Positions 7,564-17,788 of a stretch of 64,000 bases of DNA are shown piece by piece. The position numbers and the translations under genes are program-made. Location of the stretch: positions 2,702,501 to 2,766,500 of the forward strand of contig NZ_CP116902.1 of assembly GCF_028471905.1 (NCBI RefSeq), read 5' to 3'. The DNA comes from Aneurinibacillus uraniidurans. GTDB lineage: Bacteria > Bacillota > Bacilli > Aneurinibacillales > Aneurinibacillaceae. The first letter of the stretch is position 1; each line of letters opens with the position of its first letter. Under the pieces are notes generated by a model. The model searched no databases. It was not told the DNA's origin and was given only the letters and a program-made list of their open reading frames with translations.

Positions 7564-9216
7564 TTATACAGCCCGGTACTCGCCGAATTCTTCACGCAGC
7601 ACACCACAAATCTCGCCGATTGTTGCATATACACGCACCGCATCGAGAATAAGTGGCATCAGGTTATCCGTACCTTGTGCACCAGCTCGAAGCGCTTCGA
7701 GCGCTGTCTGCACTTTGTCGTTGTCCCGGCGTGCACGCAGCTCTTCTAATTTGGCACGCTGTACTTTGCCGAGGCTTGGGTCTACGCGGAGCAGTTCCGG
7801 CTGCTTCTCGCCTTCGATGCGGAACTTGTTCACGCCGACCACAACTTCTTCGCCGCTTTCCACTTGCTTTTGGAACTCATATGCTTTCTCGTGAATTTCA
7901 CGCTGCATGTAGCCTTGCTCAACCGCTGCAACAGCACCGCCAATGTCCTCGATCTTTTTCATGTAATCGAGTACTTGCTGCTCAATCTGATCTGTCAGAC
8001 TTTCCACAAAGTATGAACCAGCCAGTGGATCAACCGTATCGGTTACACCTGTTTCGTATGCAATGATCTGCTGCGTACGCAGAGCAATACGTGCTGATTC
8101 TTCTGTTGGAAGCGCAAGTGCTTCGTCACGGGAGTTCGTGTGCAAGCTCTGTGTACCGCCAAGAACGGCCGCAAGCGCCTGCACGGTAACGCGAACAATA
8201 TTATTATCCGGCTGCTGGGCTGTCAGCGTAGAACCGCCTGTTTGCGTGTGTACGCGGAACTGCCAGGACTTCGGATTTTTCGCACCATACTTCTCTTTCA
8301 TCAGGCGAGACCAGATGCGGCGTGCCGCACGGAACTTCGCGATTTCTTCAAAGAAGTTGTTATGACCGTTAAAGAAGAACGAAAGCTGCGGCGCGAAATC
8401 ATCAACATCAAGACCAGCCTTGATCGCCGCTTCTACATATGCCACAGCATCCGCAAGCGTAAACGCTACTTCCTGCACAGCTGTAGAACCGGCTTCACGA
8501 ATGTGATAGCCGCTGATGCTAATCGTGTTCCATTTCGGAACATTGTTCGCGCAGTATTCAAAAATATCAGTAATCAATCGCATCGACGGCTTTGGTGGGA
8601 AAATGTATGTGCCGCGTGCAATGTATTCTTTAAGAATGTCATTCTGAATGGTTCCAGACAGTTTCTCAGACGGTACGCCTTGCTTCTCGCCGACTGCAAT
8701 GTACATCGCAAGCAGGACAGATGCCGGGGCATTGATCGTCATTGACGTACTTACTTTGTCAAGTGGGATACCATTGAGTAGTAATTCCATATCTTCAAGT
8801 GAATCAATCGCTACGCCTACTTTCCCTACCTCGCCGGTAGACATCGCATCATCGGAATCGTAGCCGATCTGTGTTGGCAGGTCGAACGCACAGCTTAAGC
8901 CAGTCTGACCTTGCTCCAACAAATATTTGAAACGCTTATTTGTTTCTTCTGCAGAACCGAAGCCTGCATACTGACGCATCGTCCAAAAACGACCACGGTA
9001 CATCGTTGGCTGTACGCCACGTGTGTACGGATATTCACCCGGAAGACCTGATTTCTCCATGTACTCTTCTGTCAACTCATCTGGTAAATAAACCCGTTCC
9101 ACTTCCATACCGGAAGAATTCGTAAATGTTTCTTTGCGCTCGGGTACTTTAGCAAGGCGTGCTTCTACCTTCTCCTGCCAGCTTTGTAGCGCTTTTTTTC
9201 CTTTGTTTTTACCCAT
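7564..9216 (-). CDS. mcmA: Methylmalonyl-CoA mutase, large (catalytic) subunit
   Basis: 550 residues, the length of mutases that lack their own B12 domain. The TIM-barrel substrate-binding signatures are present: [57 protein letters not shown] and [17 protein letters not shown]. With the cobalamin subunit encoded 18 bp downstream it should convert methylmalonyl-CoA to succinyl-CoA. The ATG follows GGAGGG. It is first in this block, after the terminator that ends the bkd operon. Confidence 0.92.
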   Translation of the reverse strand: MGKNKGKKALQSWQEKVEARLAKVPERKETFTNSSGMEVERVYLPDELTEEYMEKSGLPGEYPYTRGVQPTMYRGRFWTMRQYAGFGSAEETNKRFKYLLEQGQTGLSCAFDLPTQIGYDSDDAMSTGEVGKVGVAIDSLEDMELLLNGIPLDKVSTSMTINAPASVLLAMYIAVGEKQGVPSEKLSGTIQNDILKEYIARGTYIFPPKPSMRLITDIFEYCANNVPKWNTISISGYHIREAGSTAVQEVAFTLADAVAYVEAAIKAGLDVDDFAPQLSFFFNGHNNFFEEIAKFRAARRIWSRLMKEKYGAKNPKSWQFRVHTQTGGSTLTAQQPDNNIVRVTVQALAAVLGGTQSLHTNSRDEALALPTEESARIALRTQQIIAYETGVTDTVDPLAGSYFVESLTDQIEQQVLDYMKKIEDIGGAVAAVEQGYMQREIHEKAYEFQKQVESGEEVVVGVNKFRIEGEKQPELLRVDPSLGKVQRAKLEELRARRDNDKVQTALEALRAGAQGTDNLMPLILDAVRVYATIGEICGVLREEFGEYRAV

Positions 9217-9357
9217 GGTTTTCCCTCCTCGCAGAACACTCCGTTATTATGTCTCTCTCTGTAACTCTGGATATGGAACTCTGCAATTGTTCCAATCTTT
9301 CTACATATTCGATTCCCGTCCGCAAAATCCTTCTTATTTCGACAATTTTTCTTCAGG

Positions 9358-9389
9358 AAAAAAGCGGGCATTTTCGCCCGCTTTTTTGT
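9358..9389 (-). terminator. Terminator of the bkd operon
   Basis: A 7-bp GC-rich stem, AGCGGGC/GCCCGCT, with a TTTTTT tail on either strand; it follows the bkdB stop codon by about 10 bp. Confidence 0.85.
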
Positions 9390-9397
9390 GTTTATCC

Positions 9398-10744
9398 TTA
9401 GTATATACTTGTATCTAAACTGTATGCTTCAAGTTTCTGCTTCACACTTTGTAAGAATCGTCCACAAACAAGGCCATCTAATACGCGATGATCAAGCGAC
9501 AGGCATATATTGGCCATATCACGAATCGCAATCATATCATCAATAACAACCGGACGCTTTACAATCGATTCGATACTGACAATGGCTGCCTGCGGATGGT
9601 TGATGATCGGTGCAGAAAGTACCGAGCCAAATGATCCGGTATTGTTTACCGTAAAAGTACCGCCTGCCATGTCATCTGGAGTCAGCTTTCCGGCACGAGT
9701 TTTTGCTGCTAGTTCATCGACTGCACGAGCAATTCCATAAATACTCTTCTGATCCGCATCTTTTATAACGGGAACGTACAACGCATCATCTGTTGCTACG
9801 GCAATCGAGATGTTAATGTTTTTACGGAGAACGATATGGTCACCCGCCCATACTGAATTCATGACCGGGTACTCCTTGATCGACTCAACAACGGCCTTAA
9901 TAAAGAATGGCAGGAACGTAATGTTGAAGCCTTCTTTCGCCTTGAATTCTCCTTTGATACGATTGCGCAGCTTCACCAGATTCGTCATATCGACTTCCAT
10001 CATCGTCCAGGCGTGCGGTGCCTCATGCTTGCTCTGCGTCATCCGATTCGCAATCGCACGGCGTACCGGCGTAACTGGAATTTGTGTATCACCTGGATAC
10101 GACGGCACAGATACAGGCTGCGGGCGGGATACTGGAGCAGATGGCTGTGCGACTGGCGGAGCGGACACAGCTATTGTTTGAACAGATGGCATCTCTTCTT
10201 CTGCGGTCTGGGCCGCAATCTGCGGGGATGCTGCAACCGTTCCCGGAGCGGCGGCTGTCCCACCATTTTCGATGAAGGCGAGCACATCCTTGCGCGTAAT
10301 ACGTCCTTCACTTCCGGTTCCATTTACTTGATTCAGGTCAATTCCGTGTTCCTGCGCAAGTCGCATAACAGCTGGAGAATAACGTTTACCCGAGGCTTTA
10401 GCTGCTGCAGGAGCACCTGCTGCCTGCTGCGGCACAGATGGAGCAGGTGCTAGCTGTGCTGCTGGCGTTGTCGCCTGTGGTTTTACTTCTGGCGCTGGAG
10501 CGTCCCCTTCCACCTCGATATAGCAGATGAGCGCGCCAACTGCGAGTGTATCGCCTTCTTCGGCGACAAGCTGCGTCACTTTTCCTTCTACAGTCGAAGG
10601 AACTTCCGCGTTTACTTTATCAGTTGTCACTTCACAAAGCGGTTCGTATTTTTTTACGTAATCACCCGGTTTCACGAGCCAGCGGGCGATTGTGCCTTCT
10701 GTTACGGATTCCCCAAGTTGGGGCATGAGTACTTCTGTTGCCAT
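9398..10744 (-). CDS. bkdB: Branched-chain 2-oxoacid dehydrogenase E2 (dihydrolipoamide acyltransferase)
   Basis: 448 residues from the ATG at 10742-10744, which lies 9 nt after AGGAAGGAG; a GTG nine bases earlier lacks spacing. Domains in order: a lipoyl domain (residues about 1-78, lipoyl Lys in the CEVTTDKVNAEVPS motif), an Ala/Pro-rich linker, a peripheral-subunit binding domain (KRYSPAVMRLAQEHGIDLN), a second Ala/Pro-rich linker, and the catalytic acyltransferase core ending with the active-site LSLDHRVLDGLVCGRF. It is the core of the complex that moves the branched acyl group to CoA. Confidence 0.92.
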   Translation of the reverse strand: MATEVLMPQLGESVTEGTIARWLVKPGDYVKKYEPLCEVTTDKVNAEVPSTVEGKVTQLVAEEGDTLAVGALICYIEVEGDAPAPEVKPQATTPAAQLAPAPSVPQQAAGAPAAAKASGKRYSPAVMRLAQEHGIDLNQVNGTGSEGRITRKDVLAFIENGGTAAAPGTVAASPQIAAQTAEEEMPSVQTIAVSAPPVAQPSAPVSRPQPVSVPSYPGDTQIPVTPVRRAIANRMTQSKHEAPHAWTMMEVDMTNLVKLRNRIKGEFKAKEGFNITFLPFFIKAVVESIKEYPVMNSVWAGDHIVLRKNINISIAVATDDALYVPVIKDADQKSIYGIARAVDELAAKTRAGKLTPDDMAGGTFTVNNTGSFGSVLSAPIINHPQAAIVSIESIVKRPVVIDDMIAIRDMANICLSLDHRVLDGLVCGRFLQSVKQKLEAYSLDTSIY

Positions 10745-10759
10745 TACACCCACTCCTTC

Positions 10760-11743
10760 CTAGAATGCTGCCAGCTCGCGCATCGCGGCGGCTACTTTGT
10801 CCGGGTTTAGCATAAAGAATTTTTCCATCGGCGGGCTGTACGGCATCGCTGGCACATCAGGTCCTGCTAGTCGCTGAATTGGTGCATCAAGGTCAAACAG
10901 GCAGTGCTCCGCAATTACAGCCGCCACTTCCCCACCGACACCGCCGGATTTGTTATCTTCATGAATAATGAGTACCTTACCTGTTTTCTTCGCGGCTTCC
11001 ACAATGCCTTCCACGTCAAGCGGGTACAACGTGCGCAGGTCCAGAATATGAGCGCTAATTCCTTCTTCCGCCAGCTTCTCGGCTGCCTGCAATGCAAAGT
11101 GGAGCGTCAGCCCGTAGCTGATTACGGTAATATCCGTTCCTTCTCGTTTAACATCGGACTTGCCGAGCGGAACTACATAATCGGTTTCTGGCACTTCGCC
11201 TTTAATCAACCGGTAGCAGCGCTTATGTTCAAAGAATAGAACCGGATCCTCATCGCGAATCGCTGCTTTCAGCATACCCTTCACATCATACGGTGTGGAC
11301 GGTGCAACCACTTTCAGGCCCGGCGTGCTTGTAAACAACGCTTCCACGCTCTGGGAGTGATACAACGCACCGTGTACACCCCCACCATACGGAGCACGGA
11401 TCACGAGCGGACAGTGCCAGTCGTTATTCGAGCGATAGCGCATTTTCGCTGCCTCGCTTATAATCTGATTGAACGCTGGCATGATAAAATCGGCAAATTG
11501 CATTTCAGCAACCGGACGCATGCCGTATGCGGCAGCTCCAATCGCCACACCGGCAATCGCTGACTCTGCAAGCGGTGTATCAATAACACGCTGCTCACCG
11601 AACTCTTCATATAAGCCGCTCGTTGCACGGAATACACCGCCACGAACGCCGACATCCTCGCCAAGCACGAATACTTTCGGGTCGCGCTGCATTTCCTCGC
11701 GCAGCGCCTGGGTGACCGCATCGATGTATGAAATAACTGCCAT
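10760..11743 (-). CDS. bkdAB: Branched-chain 2-oxoacid dehydrogenase E1 beta subunit
   Basis: 327 residues from the ATG at 11741-11743, preceded by AAGGGGGAAG. An upstream extension of 30 Arg/Thr-rich residues overlaps the end of bkdAA and is unlikely to be translated. Family landmarks are VFVLGEDVGVRGGVFRAT, RVIDTPLAESAIAG, RAPYGGGVHGALYHSQSVEA and the C-terminal transketolase domain (VISYGLTLHFALQAA). It forms the thiamine-diphosphate heterotetramer with BkdAA. Confidence 0.92.
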   Translation of the reverse strand: MAVISYIDAVTQALREEMQRDPKVFVLGEDVGVRGGVFRATSGLYEEFGEQRVIDTPLAESAIAGVAIGAAAYGMRPVAEMQFADFIMPAFNQIISEAAKMRYRSNNDWHCPLVIRAPYGGGVHGALYHSQSVEALFTSTPGLKVVAPSTPYDVKGMLKAAIRDEDPVLFFEHKRCYRLIKGEVPETDYVVPLGKSDVKREGTDITVISYGLTLHFALQAAEKLAEEGISAHILDLRTLYPLDVEGIVEAAKKTGKVLIIHEDNKSGGVGGEVAAVIAEHCLFDLDAPIQRLAGPDVPAMPYSPPMEKFFMLNPDKVAAAMRELAAF

Positions 11744-11756
11744 TTTCGCTTCCCCC

Positions 11757-12749
11757 TTATTCCGCGTATACGTGACGCAGCGTGTCTTCCGGTGCCGGAT
11801 ACGGTGCGTTCTCCGCGTATTCTGTCGCTTCATCTACTTCGTGCGCTACCCGTTCGCCTATTTCCTTCTCGGTTGCGTCATCAAGCAGACCGACTTCACG
11901 GAGATAGCTTGCAAAACGAAGCAGCGGATCTTTCTTCTTCGCGTCTTCCACTTCTTCACGCGAGCGATATGCACGATCGTCGTCATCACTAGAGTGCGGC
12001 ACCAGACGGTATGTTACCGCCTCGATGAGCGTCGCTCCTTCGCCACGACGTGCACGGTCTACTGCTTCTTTCGTTGCTTTATATACTTCAATCGGGTCGT
12101 TTCCGTCCACTGAGATGCCCGGGAAACCGTAGCCAAGTGCCCGGTCAGCTACACTGTTGCAGGCAAGCTGCTTCGTGATCGGAACCGAAATCGCATACTT
12201 ATTGTTTTCGCAGAAGAAAATAACAGGTAATTTATGCACACCGGCAAAGTTCGCTCCTTCATGGAAATCCCCCTGATTGCTGGAGCCTTCGCCAAACGAT
12301 GTAAACACCGCCAGGTCCTTGCCTTCCATCCGTCCTGCAAGCGCCAGACCAACCGCATGCGGTACCTGGGTCGTTACCGGGCTTGATCCTGTGAGAATGT
12401 TATGCTTGCGACCGCCGAAATGTCCCGGCATTTGTCGTCCACCGCTGTTCGGATCTTCTGCCTTCGCAAACGCGGACAGCATCATGTCACGTGCTGTCTG
12501 ACCGAATACGAGCACAAGACCCATATCGCGATAGTACGGGCACGCATAGTCTTTCTGCGGATCAAACGCGAACGCAGCCCCAATTTGTGCTGCCTCCTGT
12601 CCCTGGCAGGAGATTACAAACGGAATTTTACCTGCCCGATTCAACAACCACATGCGCTCATCTACTTTACGCGCGAGTAGCATGTAGTAATACATATCAA
12701 GTACTTGCTTATCCGTTAACCCGGCTTCCTGGTGACGAAGTTGTGCCAT
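11757..12749 (-). CDS. bkdAA: Branched-chain 2-oxoacid dehydrogenase E1 alpha subunit
   Basis: 330 residues. The thiamine-diphosphate motif begins FTSFGEGSSNQGDFHEG and ends NNKYAIS, and the phosphorylation-loop region RLVPHSSDDDDRAYRS is typical of E1 alpha. It decarboxylates the 2-oxoacids from Leu, Ile and Val. The stop codon is 13 bp from the bkdAB start. Confidence 0.92.
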   Translation of the reverse strand: MAQLRHQEAGLTDKQVLDMYYYMLLARKVDERMWLLNRAGKIPFVISCQGQEAAQIGAAFAFDPQKDYACPYYRDMGLVLVFGQTARDMMLSAFAKAEDPNSGGRQMPGHFGGRKHNILTGSSPVTTQVPHAVGLALAGRMEGKDLAVFTSFGEGSSNQGDFHEGANFAGVHKLPVIFFCENNKYAISVPITKQLACNSVADRALGYGFPGISVDGNDPIEVYKATKEAVDRARRGEGATLIEAVTYRLVPHSSDDDDRAYRSREEVEDAKKKDPLLRFASYLREVGLLDDATEKEIGERVAHEVDEATEYAENAPYPAPEDTLRHVYAE

Positions 12750-12767
12750 CGTAAGGTCCCTCCCTGC

Positions 12768-14189
12768 TTATGAATGAATCGCTTTGCCGTCGACAGCAAG
12801 TGCTGCCTCGCCCATAATTTCCGACAATGTTGGGTGTGGGTGAATCGTATGTCCGATCTCCCACGGGGTAGCGTCAAGTACGCGGGCAAGCGCTCCTTCT
12901 GCGATCAGATCGGTCACATGCGGTCCGATCATATGCACACCGAGCACATCATTTGTGTCCGCATCTGCAACAATTTTGACGAATCCGTCCGGCTCCCCGT
13001 ATACGAGCGCCTTTCCAATGGCACGGAAATGGAACGTCCCTGTTTTTACGTTATGCCCTTTGTCTTTCGCTTCCGTTTCCGTCAGGCCGACATTCGCCAC
13101 CTCTGGACGGCTGTATGTGCATTTCGGAACCATTGTATAATCAATCGCATGCGGATTTTGCCCCGCCATATGTTCTACTGCGACAATTCCTTCGTGTGAC
13201 GCAACGTGTGCAAGCTGCAGACCGCCGATCACATCGCCAATCGCGTAAATATGCGCTTCTCCTGTCTGATACATGCTGTTGACTTGAATGACGCCGTGTT
13301 CCACTTTCGCTTCTACATTGTTCAATCCGATATCTTCAATGTTCGCCTGACGTCCAACCGAGACGAGAATTTTCTCTGCCTCAAATGTCACTGTGGAGCC
13401 ATTCTGTTCTGCCTGAATGGTCACACCGTCATCCGTGCTGGCAAACGTATCCGCCAGCACGCGAGCACTCGTATGCACCTTAATTTTCCGCTTTTTCAGT
13501 AGACGCTCCATTTCTTTGCTAATCGCTTCATCTTCAAGCGGTAAAATGCGGTTCGCATATTCCACAACGTGCACATCCACACCGAGATCATTCAGCAAGG
13601 ACGCCCACTCAATGCCAATCACTCCACCGCCGATAATGAGCATCGACTTCGGTAATTCTGTCATCGCGAGCGCTTCGTCGCTCGTCAGTACGAACTCTCC
13701 ATCAACCGCAAGACCTGGCAGCGAACGAGGACGGGAACCGGTCGCAATGAGCACGAACTTCGGCAGCAAAATTTCTGCGTTGCCATCCGGGTATTCGATA
13801 TTGATCGCTCCTGCCTGCGGCGAGAAAATAGACGGCCCCATAATGCGGCCTGTTCCGTGATACACATCGATTTTCCCCTGCTTCATTAGATGCTGAACAC
13901 CTTTATGAAGCTGGTCAACAATACCCTGCTTTCGCTCCTGCATGCGAGTGAAGTTAACCCCGATCTCGCCGGTTTCAACTCCGTATTCAGCTCCATTTTT
14001 AAGCGTATGGTATACCTCAGCACTGCGCAGCAGCGCCTTACTTGGAATACAGCCACGATGCAGGCATGTTCCACCGAGCTTATCTTTTTCGACTATTGCT
14101 GTTTTCATTCCGAGTTGAGCGGCGCGGATCGCGGCTACATAACCGCCTGTGCCCCCGCCGAGAACGACTACATCATACTCGTTCGACAT
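12768..14189 (-). CDS. lpdV: Dihydrolipoyl dehydrogenase (E3) of the branched-chain complex
   Basis: 473 residues from the ATG at 14187-14189 (GGAGG nine bases upstream; an earlier GTG is only three bases away). Landmarks are the FAD motif VVVLGGGTGGYVAAIRAAQ, the redox-active disulfide GGTCLHRGCIPSKALL, the NAD motif LIIGGGVIGIEWASLL, YAIGDVIGG and the C-terminal HIHPHPTLSE base. It reoxidises the lipoyl group of BkdB with NAD+. Confidence 0.93.
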   Translation of the reverse strand: MSNEYDVVVLGGGTGGYVAAIRAAQLGMKTAIVEKDKLGGTCLHRGCIPSKALLRSAEVYHTLKNGAEYGVETGEIGVNFTRMQERKQGIVDQLHKGVQHLMKQGKIDVYHGTGRIMGPSIFSPQAGAINIEYPDGNAEILLPKFVLIATGSRPRSLPGLAVDGEFVLTSDEALAMTELPKSMLIIGGGVIGIEWASLLNDLGVDVHVVEYANRILPLEDEAISKEMERLLKKRKIKVHTSARVLADTFASTDDGVTIQAEQNGSTVTFEAEKILVSVGRQANIEDIGLNNVEAKVEHGVIQVNSMYQTGEAHIYAIGDVIGGLQLAHVASHEGIVAVEHMAGQNPHAIDYTMVPKCTYSRPEVANVGLTETEAKDKGHNVKTGTFHFRAIGKALVYGEPDGFVKIVADADTNDVLGVHMIGPHVTDLIAEGALARVLDATPWEIGHTIHPHPTLSEIMGEAALAVDGKAIHS

Positions 14190-14209
14190 GTTCACGTTCC
14201 TCCATTACT

Positions 14210-15313
14210 TTATTTATGATGGATACGGGATAAAGCATGCTTGCCATCGCGCAGGAATGTGCTGCGGGAGCGCTGGACACGAGCGATGCGCTCTTCACAC
14301 ATGCGGTCCGCCGCTTTATATGTTGGAATGCCGTCCCGTTTGGAAATCTCAATAACCGCCTGAATGTTTCCATAAATCGTTTCTACCTTTTTCATTGCGC
14401 GGTCCCGGTTGTAGCCTTCAAGCTCATCCGCCACATTGATCAGGCCGCCCGCATTAATGATATAGTCAGGTGCATACACAATGCCTCTCTCCTGCAAAAT
14501 ATCTCCATGACGGTCTTCTTTCAATTGATTGTTAGCTGCACCTGCCACGACGCGTGCTGTAAGCTGTGGAATGGTTTCATCATTAATGATGGCTCCAAGC
14601 GCACACGGGGAAAAGATGTCGCACGTCTGGCTGTAAATGTCACCCGGATCAACCGCTTTCGCTCCAAAATCGTCGACCGCACGCTGTACGTTATCTTTAT
14701 TAATGTCCGTAACAATCAGATGTGCACCTTCTTCATGCAGATGGCGGCATAAATTATACGCTACATTTCCCACGCCCTGGACGGCAATAGTTTTACCGCT
14801 TAAGTCGTCTGTACCAAACGCCGCTTTAGCTGCTGCCTTCATTCCTCGATACACACCATATGCTGTAACCGGGGACGGATTGCCGCTGCTGCCAAATGCC
14901 GGAGATACACCGGTTACATAATCTGTTTCGAGATGAATCAGGTCCATATCGGCCACCGTTGTTCCTACATCCTCGGCTGTAATATAGCGACCATTCAATC
15001 CCTGGATATAACGACCAAATGCACGAAACATTTCCGGATTTTTGTCGGTGCGCGGATTGCCGATGATAACCGCTTTACCTCCACCGAGATTCAGGCCTGC
15101 ACCTGCTGCCTTGTATGTCATGCCGCGCGCTAAGCGCAGTGCATCTTCAATTGCTTCCGATTCGGAGGCGTATGTCCACATACGCGTACCACCAAGTGCT
15201 GGACCAAGTGTTGTGTCATGAATGGCAATAATTGCTTTCAATCCAGAGTTTGCGTCCTGGCAAAAAACAAGCTGTTCATAATCATAGTTTTCCATGTATG
15301 AAAAAATGTTCAT
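14210..15313 (-). CDS. bcd: Leucine dehydrogenase (branched-chain amino acid dehydrogenase)
   Basis: 367 residues from the ATG at 15311-15313, nine bases after AGGAGG; the longer open frame upstream runs through the sigma-54 promoter and is not coding. The substrate Lys region [15 protein letters not shown]...[18 protein letters not shown] and the Rossmann motif [15 protein letters not shown] identify the Glu/Leu/Phe/Val dehydrogenase family, and the length fits leucine dehydrogenase. It deaminates Leu, Ile and Val to the 2-oxoacids used by the following bkd genes. The B. subtilis companions ptb and buk are absent here. Confidence 0.92.
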   Translation of the reverse strand: MNIFSYMENYDYEQLVFCQDANSGLKAIIAIHDTTLGPALGGTRMWTYASESEAIEDALRLARGMTYKAAGAGLNLGGGKAVIIGNPRTDKNPEMFRAFGRYIQGLNGRYITAEDVGTTVADMDLIHLETDYVTGVSPAFGSSGNPSPVTAYGVYRGMKAAAKAAFGTDDLSGKTIAVQGVGNVAYNLCRHLHEEGAHLIVTDINKDNVQRAVDDFGAKAVDPGDIYSQTCDIFSPCALGAIINDETIPQLTARVVAGAANNQLKEDRHGDILQERGIVYAPDYIINAGGLINVADELEGYNRDRAMKKVETIYGNIQAVIEISKRDGIPTYKAADRMCEERIARVQRSRSTFLRDGKHALSRIHHK

Positions 15314-15385
15314 GGTGTTTTCCTCCTGATGTGGGTTACTCTTCCCAATTAAGAATAGAGAGTATCTTCTACACAATTTGTTTAA

Positions 15386-15402
15386 TGCAATATGCATGCC
15401 AA
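15386..15402 (-). promoter_or_regulatory. Sigma-54 (-24/-12) promoter of the bcd-bkd operon
   Basis: The minus strand reads TTGGCATGCATATTGCA: GG and GC elements separated by exactly 10 bp, the sigma-54 rule. It sits about 73 bp upstream of the bcd ATG, next to a sigma-54 activator gene. Confidence 0.82.
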
Positions 15403-15442
15403 ACACCCACATCGGAAAGCGCTTACAAAATACACTGATTTT

Positions 15443-15490
15443 GCGCATGTCTCTCTGCAAAAACATGCGCACCCTGCAAAAATATGCAGG
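15443..15490 (-). promoter_or_regulatory. Palindromic upstream activator sites, probably for BkdR
   Basis: Two perfect inverted repeats lie 40-105 bp upstream of the -24/-12 element: GCGCATGT-N12-ACATGCGC (15443-15470) and CCTGCA-N6-TGCAGG (15473-15490). They also share a direct repeat, CTGCAAAAA-Y-ATGC, at 15455 and 15474, about two helical turns apart. Spacing and symmetry fit an enhancer for a Fis-type HTH activator. Confidence 0.6.
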
Positions 15491-15500
15491 CAATTCTTTG

Positions 15501-16892
15501 CTATAATCCGTATTTTTCAATTTTATAGTATAAATTACGAACCGATAAACCGAGATCACGAGCTGTCGCTGTTTTATTGCCGTCTCGCTTACGCAGAGCA
15601 CGACGAATAATTTCCGCTTCTACTTCTTCGATCTGCTGATTCAATGTTTTTTCTTCTGCTGGTAGCATGTGATTTGTAGATAAGAGATGTATTCCTTCTC
15701 CTCCAGCATTCCCAGAAATACCTGCTAACTCCGGTACATGATACGGCTGAATAATCGTTTCCTGAAACCGCATGTTAATCATGGAACGGCTAATTACATT
15801 CTCTAGTTCCCGTACATTACCAGGCCAATTGTACCGACCTAACTGCTCCAGTGCAGCAGGCGCTACCTCCTGCACATTGCGTCCATACTCTTCATTATAT
15901 TTCTGAATCAAATGTCCCGTTAACTCTGGCAGGTCCAGCAGTCGGTCACGAAGCGGGGGAATACGTATCGGCAATACATTTATGCGGTAATACAAATCTT
16001 CCCGAAACGTTCCCTTTTGAATCGCCTGTTCCAGATTGACATGAGTGGCCGCAATTATACGAACATTAACAGCAATCGCTTTGGTCCCACCGATGCGAAC
16101 GATTTCTTTCTCCTGTAACACCCGCAACAGCTTCGCCTGCATGCTCATCGATAACTCACCAATCTCATCTAGAAAAATCGTGCCGCCGCTCGCTTCTTCA
16201 AAAAGCCCTTTCTTTCCCCCACGCTTCGCCCCAGTAAATGCCCCTTCTTCATAGCCGAATAATTCACTCTCAAGAAGCGATTCCGGGATTGCTGCACAGT
16301 TCACACGGACAAATTCATTATATTTACGACTGCTTTCATTATGAATCGCATGCGCGAATAATTCCTTCCCTGTGCCTGACTCCCCGCGCAACAGCACCGT
16401 AACCGGGGTTTCCGCCGCCTTACACCCTTGCTCCACCGCAATCTGCATCTCGTCGCTTCGTCCGACAATATCAGCAAACGTGTACCGTGCTCGCAATGTT
16501 CGTACAAGCCGCTTTACCCGTTCTAGTTCCTCGGTCGCCTTCTTCATATCAGATATATCATGAATGACACCCACACTTCCCTTAAGCACACCATCCACAA
16601 TAATCGGGGCGACATTAACAATGACATCTTTCTTACGCGGCCCAACTTTGATCGGGACACCACGTACCGCCTTCCCGGTTCGCAGCACTTGCATATGCAT
16701 GCTTTCCCCTTCCGAAATATCCACATCAGCCGGTTTACCGATCACATCTTTCTCCGTTAGTCCTGTCAAACGTGTATACGCCGGATTAATGATTAACCCA
16801 TTTCCATCGGCATCTACAACGGAGATTGCATCATTCGATGAATGAATGATAGCCTGTAACATACTTTTGGCATCTTCCATCAAGTTTTCCAC
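15501..16892 (-). CDS. bkdR: Sigma-54-dependent transcriptional activator, BkdR type
   Basis: 463 residues. Domains: one PAS sensor (about 10-120), a linker helix, the AAA+ sigma-54 interaction domain (about 145-375) with Walker A GESGTGKE, the sigma-54 contact loop GAFTGA, Walker B FLDEIGEL and the R-finger region, then a C-terminal Fis-type HTH ([20 protein letters not shown]). It starts at a GTG after GGGGGG. Adjacency to the bcd-bkd operon and its -24/-12 promoter makes BkdR the natural assignment. The ligand of the PAS domain is unknown. Confidence 0.9.
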   Translation of the reverse strand: MENLMEDAKSMLQAIIHSSNDAISVVDADGNGLIINPAYTRLTGLTEKDVIGKPADVDISEGESMHMQVLRTGKAVRGVPIKVGPRKKDVIVNVAPIIVDGVLKGSVGVIHDISDMKKATEELERVKRLVRTLRARYTFADIVGRSDEMQIAVEQGCKAAETPVTVLLRGESGTGKELFAHAIHNESSRKYNEFVRVNCAAIPESLLESELFGYEEGAFTGAKRGGKKGLFEEASGGTIFLDEIGELSMSMQAKLLRVLQEKEIVRIGGTKAIAVNVRIIAATHVNLEQAIQKGTFREDLYYRINVLPIRIPPLRDRLLDLPELTGHLIQKYNEEYGRNVQEVAPAALEQLGRYNWPGNVRELENVISRSMINMRFQETIIQPYHVPELAGISGNAGGEGIHLLSTNHMLPAEEKTLNQQIEEVEAEIIRRALRKRDGNKTATARDLGLSVRNLYYKIEKYGL

Positions 16893-16969
16893 CGAATCCC
16901 CCCACTCTGAAAAAACTTGCAGACTCTCCTTTCATTTAATCAAACTTCCTGCATCGAGGCAATGCTTCC

Positions 16970-17788
16970 TCAGTTTCTCCCCCACTCATCGAGCCTGCGC
17001 AACAGCCGATTTCGTTCAATATAAGCTGTAATAGAAAACCGCTCCGCATACAGATGCAGAGCGCCGAACAGCACGAGCAAACCAACTTTTATCAATAACC
17101 CAAGACTATACATACAGAATACGCCACCTAGAAAACCGAGTGCATTCGCTCCTGTATCGCCAAGCATAGCCCACCCACGGAGATCATCCCGGGCGACCGC
17201 TGCCATACAGCCCATTACACATGCCCATACAAGCACGCCTTCTAACGGAAGCGTGCCAACTGCTGCGATCATAAAGAGCAACCCACTTCCTTTCAGCGCT
17301 CGCCCCGGACGGAGATCCAATAAATTAATAAGATTCGTTGCCAACATAATAAGCAAGACATCGACTGCCATCTCCGGCCAAGAGACAGATCGCACACGAG
17401 CCGCCAGCAATGCCAAACAACATGCAGCCAGCGCTTTCACCATTCCCGTTGTGACCACTCCATTCCTTATAGCACAGACATGATCTCGCAGTCCTTTCGG
17501 TCCATTTGCTCCGAAGCGATCATCAACCCAGCCAGCCAGGCCCATCCCTGCCCCTGCTAGCACCCCAACTGCAAGTCCGACTGTCTGCTGCGCTGTCGCT
17601 AGCCAAACTCCCATACTCAGAAACAGAGGCACAAACAGCAAACCATACCCGAGCGGAATCTTATTTCCCCGGTAATTCAACGCTGTCCAGCCACATACTC
17701 GAAATAAAAACCGGACACCAACCATTGCAACTATGCCCCATAGCCAGCCCACTCCTGTAGCGACTATGACTTCCCTTATCATCATCAT
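16970..17788 (-). CDS. MraY/WecA-like glycosyl-1-phosphate transferase homologue in the SteA cluster
   Basis: About 272 residues with roughly eight to ten membrane helices. It retains the polyprenyl-phosphate sugar-1-phosphate transferase landmarks: a DD pair in GLAGWVDDRFG, the Asn/Asp motif in NLINLLDLRPGRALKG (degenerate compared with the usual NxxNxxDGLDG) and GDTGANALGFLGG. Its start overlaps the preceding stop as ATGA, and three consecutive ATG codons are possible. It is probably an integral membrane enzyme loading a sugar phosphate onto a lipid carrier; the sugar and product are unknown. Confidence 0.7.
   Translation of the reverse strand: MMMIREVIVATGVGWLWGIVAMVGVRFLFRVCGWTALNYRGNKIPLGYGLLFVPLFLSMGVWLATAQQTVGLAVGVLAGAGMGLAGWVDDRFGANGPKGLRDHVCAIRNGVVTTGMVKALAACCLALLAARVRSVSWPEMAVDVLLIMLATNLINLLDLRPGRALKGSGLLFMIAAVGTLPLEGVLVWACVMGCMAAVARDDLRGWAMLGDTGANALGFLGGVFCMYSLGLLIKVGLLVLFGALHLYAERFSITAYIERNRLLRRLDEWGRN

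Noticed and set aside
15314-15601. Long N-terminal extension of leucine dehydrogenase
   Set aside because: It would read through the sigma-54 promoter and activator sites into the end of bkdR; the ATG at 15311-15313 has an ideal ribosome binding site and gives the family length.
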